This document shows, one piece after another, positions 6,803-8,052 of a DNA stretch of 8,052 nucleotides. The translations under genes were made by a program, and so were the position numbers. The notes beneath the pieces were generated by a model. That model did not search any database. It saw only the letters and a program-made list of their open reading frames with translations, and had not been told where the DNA came from. Every line of letters begins with the position of its first letter. Position 1 is the stretch's first letter. The DNA is from JASJCL01 sp050291585 (GTDB lineage: Bacteria; Desulfobacterota; Desulfobacteria; Desulfobacterales; Desulfosarcinaceae). Where the stretch lies: contig JBNKKA010000195.1 in the NCBI GenBank assembly GCA_050291585.1, positions 1 through 8,052 on the forward strand, read 5' to 3'.

Positions 6803-7534
6803 TTAACGCGCCGCCAGGAGTTCGGCTATATGCATGCTTTTCACGGGCAACTCCCGTCGGCTGAGCATCCCCTGGATATGCATGAGGCAGCTCAGATCGC
6901 AGCCCACGACCACATCGGCGCCCGTGGCCAGGATGTTGGCCACCTTCTCTTCCAGCATGCCCGTTGAGATCTCGTGGTATTTTACGGCAAAGGTCCCGCC
7001 GAAGCCGCAGCAGTGGTCACTGTCCTCCATCTCCACCAGGGTGGCGCCCTTGACGGCTTTGATAAGGGCCCGGGGTTGGGCGGCCACCCCCAGATAGCGG
7101 TTGAGATGGCAGCTGTCGTGATAGGTAATGCTTCCATTGAAGTACGCGCCCACATCCACCACCCCGAGAACATCCACCAGGAACTGGGTAAACTCGAAGG
7201 TCTTGGCGGCCACCGCTTCGGCGCGTTGGCGCCATACAGGTTCATGGGTGAAGAGTTCCGGGTAGTGGCGCCGGACCATATCCACGCAGGAGCCCGAGGG
7301 ACAGACAATCACCTCGGCGTCCCCAAAGGTCTCGATAAAGTGGCGGGCGGCCTTGCGCGCGGCCCTTTGGTAGCCGGAGTTGTAAGCCGGCTGACCACAA
7401 CAAGTCTGCCCCAGGGGAACGTCGAGAGCCAAGCCCAGGTGGTCAAAAACAGACACCATGGCCTCACCCACTTGGGGATACATACTATCTACCAAACACT
7501 GGGTAAAAAGGGTGATTTTCGAAAATCGGGCCAT
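6803..7534 (-). CDS. lutA: LutA, CCG-domain (heterodisulfide reductase-related) subunit of the lactate utilization complex
   Basis: 243 residues, matching LutA/LldE (about 240). It holds two cysteine-rich CCG domains of the family found in heterodisulfide reductase HdrB and glycolate oxidase GlcF. The first has C13, the QTCCGQPAYNSG motif (43-54, C45-C46) and C78/C83 (CPSGSC). The second has YHDSCHLNRYLG (138-149, C142), DHCCGFGGTFAVKY (173-186, C175-C176) and C212/C216 (GCDLSC). These cysteines are expected to bind a noncubane or similar iron-sulfur centre, as inferred from relatives. The ATG at 7534 has GAGG eight bases upstream. The gene is first of the intact lut genes and starts 48 bp after the stop of the DUF2088 fragment on the same strand, so both were probably co-transcribed. 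It works with LutB and LutC in L-lactate oxidation. Confidence 0.95.
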   Translation of the reverse strand: MARFSKITLFTQCLVDSMYPQVGEAMVSVFDHLGLALDVPLGQTCCGQPAYNSGYQRAARKAARHFIETFGDAEVIVCPSGSCVDMVRRHYPELFTHEPVWRQRAEAVAAKTFEFTQFLVDVLGVVDVGAYFNGSITYHDSCHLNRYLGVAAQPRALIKAVKGATLVEMEDSDHCCGFGGTFAVKYHEISTGMLEEKVANILATGADVVVGCDLSCLMHIQGMLSRRELPVKSMHIAELLAAR

Positions 7535-7582
7535 GGCTGTTTCCTCGGCTAAGATCGCATCGATGGCTAAAAATCAGTGGGA

Positions 7583-7855
7583 TCAACCCATCGCAAGCGG
7601 TGCCAGATGGCCCTCGGCATCAAAGGCCAGGGTTGCCGGTGCCCCAATCTGACTCAGATGGGGGTGGGCACCCACCTCCTCCAGGAGGGCGCTGGATACG
7701 GAGAGGGTACCTAGTTCAAGAGTATTGCGGATATGCGCCACGCGTGCATCCTGGGGTGCTATCGCTCCGATGGTGGTCAGGGCCGCGGCCACGGCGTCCC
7801 GGTCTGTGGGCAGGGCGATGGGGATACGCCCCTTTTCGGGCGTCATGGCGGCGAT
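7583..7855 (-). pseudogene. C-terminal fragment of a DUF2088 / LarA-like protein, truncated at its 5' end
   Basis: About 90 codons read IAAMTPEKGRIPIALPTDRD, then HIRNTLELGTLSVSSALLEEV, and end in APATLAFDAEGHLAPLAMG. The order ...PTDRDA... / ARVxxIRNTLEL / SxALLEE / AFDAEGHL is what I recall from the C-terminus of LarA-like DUF2088 proteins of about 420 residues. The resemblance begins abruptly at about 7855. Upstream on the minus strand the frame reads antisense glyA and meets a TAG within about 12 codons of that point. No proper start is present, and a TTG or ATG in the junction would only give a meaningless short protein. It ends 48 bp before lutA, so the intact gene was probably first in the lut operon. 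It may be a real pseudogene or the inner part of an intact gene cut by a chimeric join. It appears closer to the non-racemase branch of DUF2088 than the remnant beyond lutC; this is from memory. Confidence 0.6.
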
Positions 7856-7856
7856 G
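7842..7856. other. Junction between DUF2088 fragment (-) and glyA fragment (+)
   Basis: Family resemblance of the minus-strand DUF2088 fragment and of the plus-strand glyA fragment meet here. Both can be read through the same dozen bases, around CATGGCGGCGATGG. Neither gene continues to the other side. The overlap is what a microhomology-mediated join would leave, whether made in the cell or during amplification or assembly. Confidence 0.6.
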
Positions 7857-8052
7857 GGTTCGGTCATGACCAACAAATATGCCGAAGGCTATCCGGGGAA
7901 ACGCTACTACGGCGGTTGTCAGCACGTTGATGTTGCCGAGAACCTCGCCCGCGACCGTGCCAAAACGCTGTTCGGCGCCGAGCATGCAAACGTCCAGCCG
8001 CACTCTGGAGCCCAGGCCAACATGGGGGTCTACCTGGCAGTGATGAAGCCGG
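7842..8052 (+). CDS. glyA: Serine hydroxymethyltransferase, internal fragment (5' end missing, 3' end outside window)
   Basis: SHMT converts serine and tetrahydrofolate to glycine and 5,10-methylene-tetrahydrofolate using pyridoxal phosphate in the cytoplasm. The plus frame from 7842 reads VMAAMGSVMTNKYAEGYPGK, then RYYGGCQHVDVAENLARDRA, then ANVQPHSGAQAN, and is still open at the window edge. These are near-invariant SHMT motifs, matching about residues 43-110 of E. coli GlyA. The first ~42 residues, including the LIASEN motif with the Ser near the cofactor, are absent. Upstream codons in this frame give antisense DUF2088 sequence with no SHMT likeness. The ATG at 7866 lies inside the conserved core and is not a believable start. 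The fragment is either a pseudogene made by rearrangement or an intact gene cut by a chimeric join. Confidence 0.9.

Noticed and set aside
6025..6864. 279-codon open frame opposite lutB.
   Set aside because: Antisense to well conserved LUD-domain codons, with low-complexity composition and no recognisable motif.
4316..7855. One DUF2088 gene split by insertion of lutABC.
   Set aside because: The order is wrong: on the minus strand the C-terminal piece comes first and the N-terminal piece last, so a simple insertion cannot explain it.
1..8052. CRISPR arrays, tRNA or rRNA genes, insertion sequences, phage attachment sites.
   Set aside because: No spaced direct repeats, no cloverleaf or rRNA sequence, no transposase or integrase motif and no terminal inverted repeats were seen in either strand.

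Overview
The window is GC-rich, densely coded bacterial DNA with no RNA genes, no CRISPR array and no recognisable transposase. The gene content is a Ski2-type helicase, a LutABC lactate oxidation operon and DUF2088 (LarA-type) sequences. It suggests a lactate-using anaerobe or facultative anaerobe, most likely Desulfobacterota (former Deltaproteobacteria). That assignment rests on gene content and protein character only and is tentative.

Left part (1-4305). The C-terminal half of a Ski2-like DEAD/DEAH helicase (+) enters from the left edge. It converges on a large minus-strand gene for a membrane-anchored protein with a zinc ribbon, one transmembrane helix, a region resembling a decayed trypsin-like fold, a helical TPR-like stretch and a C-terminal retropepsin-like aspartyl protease. 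That gene is divergent from aroB (3-dehydroquinate synthase, +). The 217-bp region between them holds a plausible promoter for the protease gene, overlapped by a perfect 11-bp inverted repeat.

Right part (4306-8052). A minus-strand operon reads, in transcription order, a DUF2088/LarA-like C-terminal fragment, lutA, lutB, lutC. LutA (CCG-domain protein), LutB (LUD plus two 4Fe-4S clusters) and LutC (LUD) are all complete and should form the L-lactate dehydrogenase complex that feeds electrons from lactate to the respiratory chain. Downstream of lutC, in the 218 bp before the aroB stop, lies a second, badly truncated DUF2088 remnant of about 39 codons. It matches the N-terminal lactate-racemase motif and ends about 10 bp from aroB. 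The lut operon is therefore bounded on both sides by broken DUF2088 genes.

Right edge. At about 7842-7856 the minus-strand DUF2088 fragment stops abruptly and runs head-on into an internal piece of glyA (serine hydroxymethyltransferase, +) that lacks its first ~42 residues. Neither gene continues across the point. This is either a genuine rearrangement or an assembly/amplification chimera, and the sequence alone cannot decide. There is no gene-free stretch longer than 300 bases.
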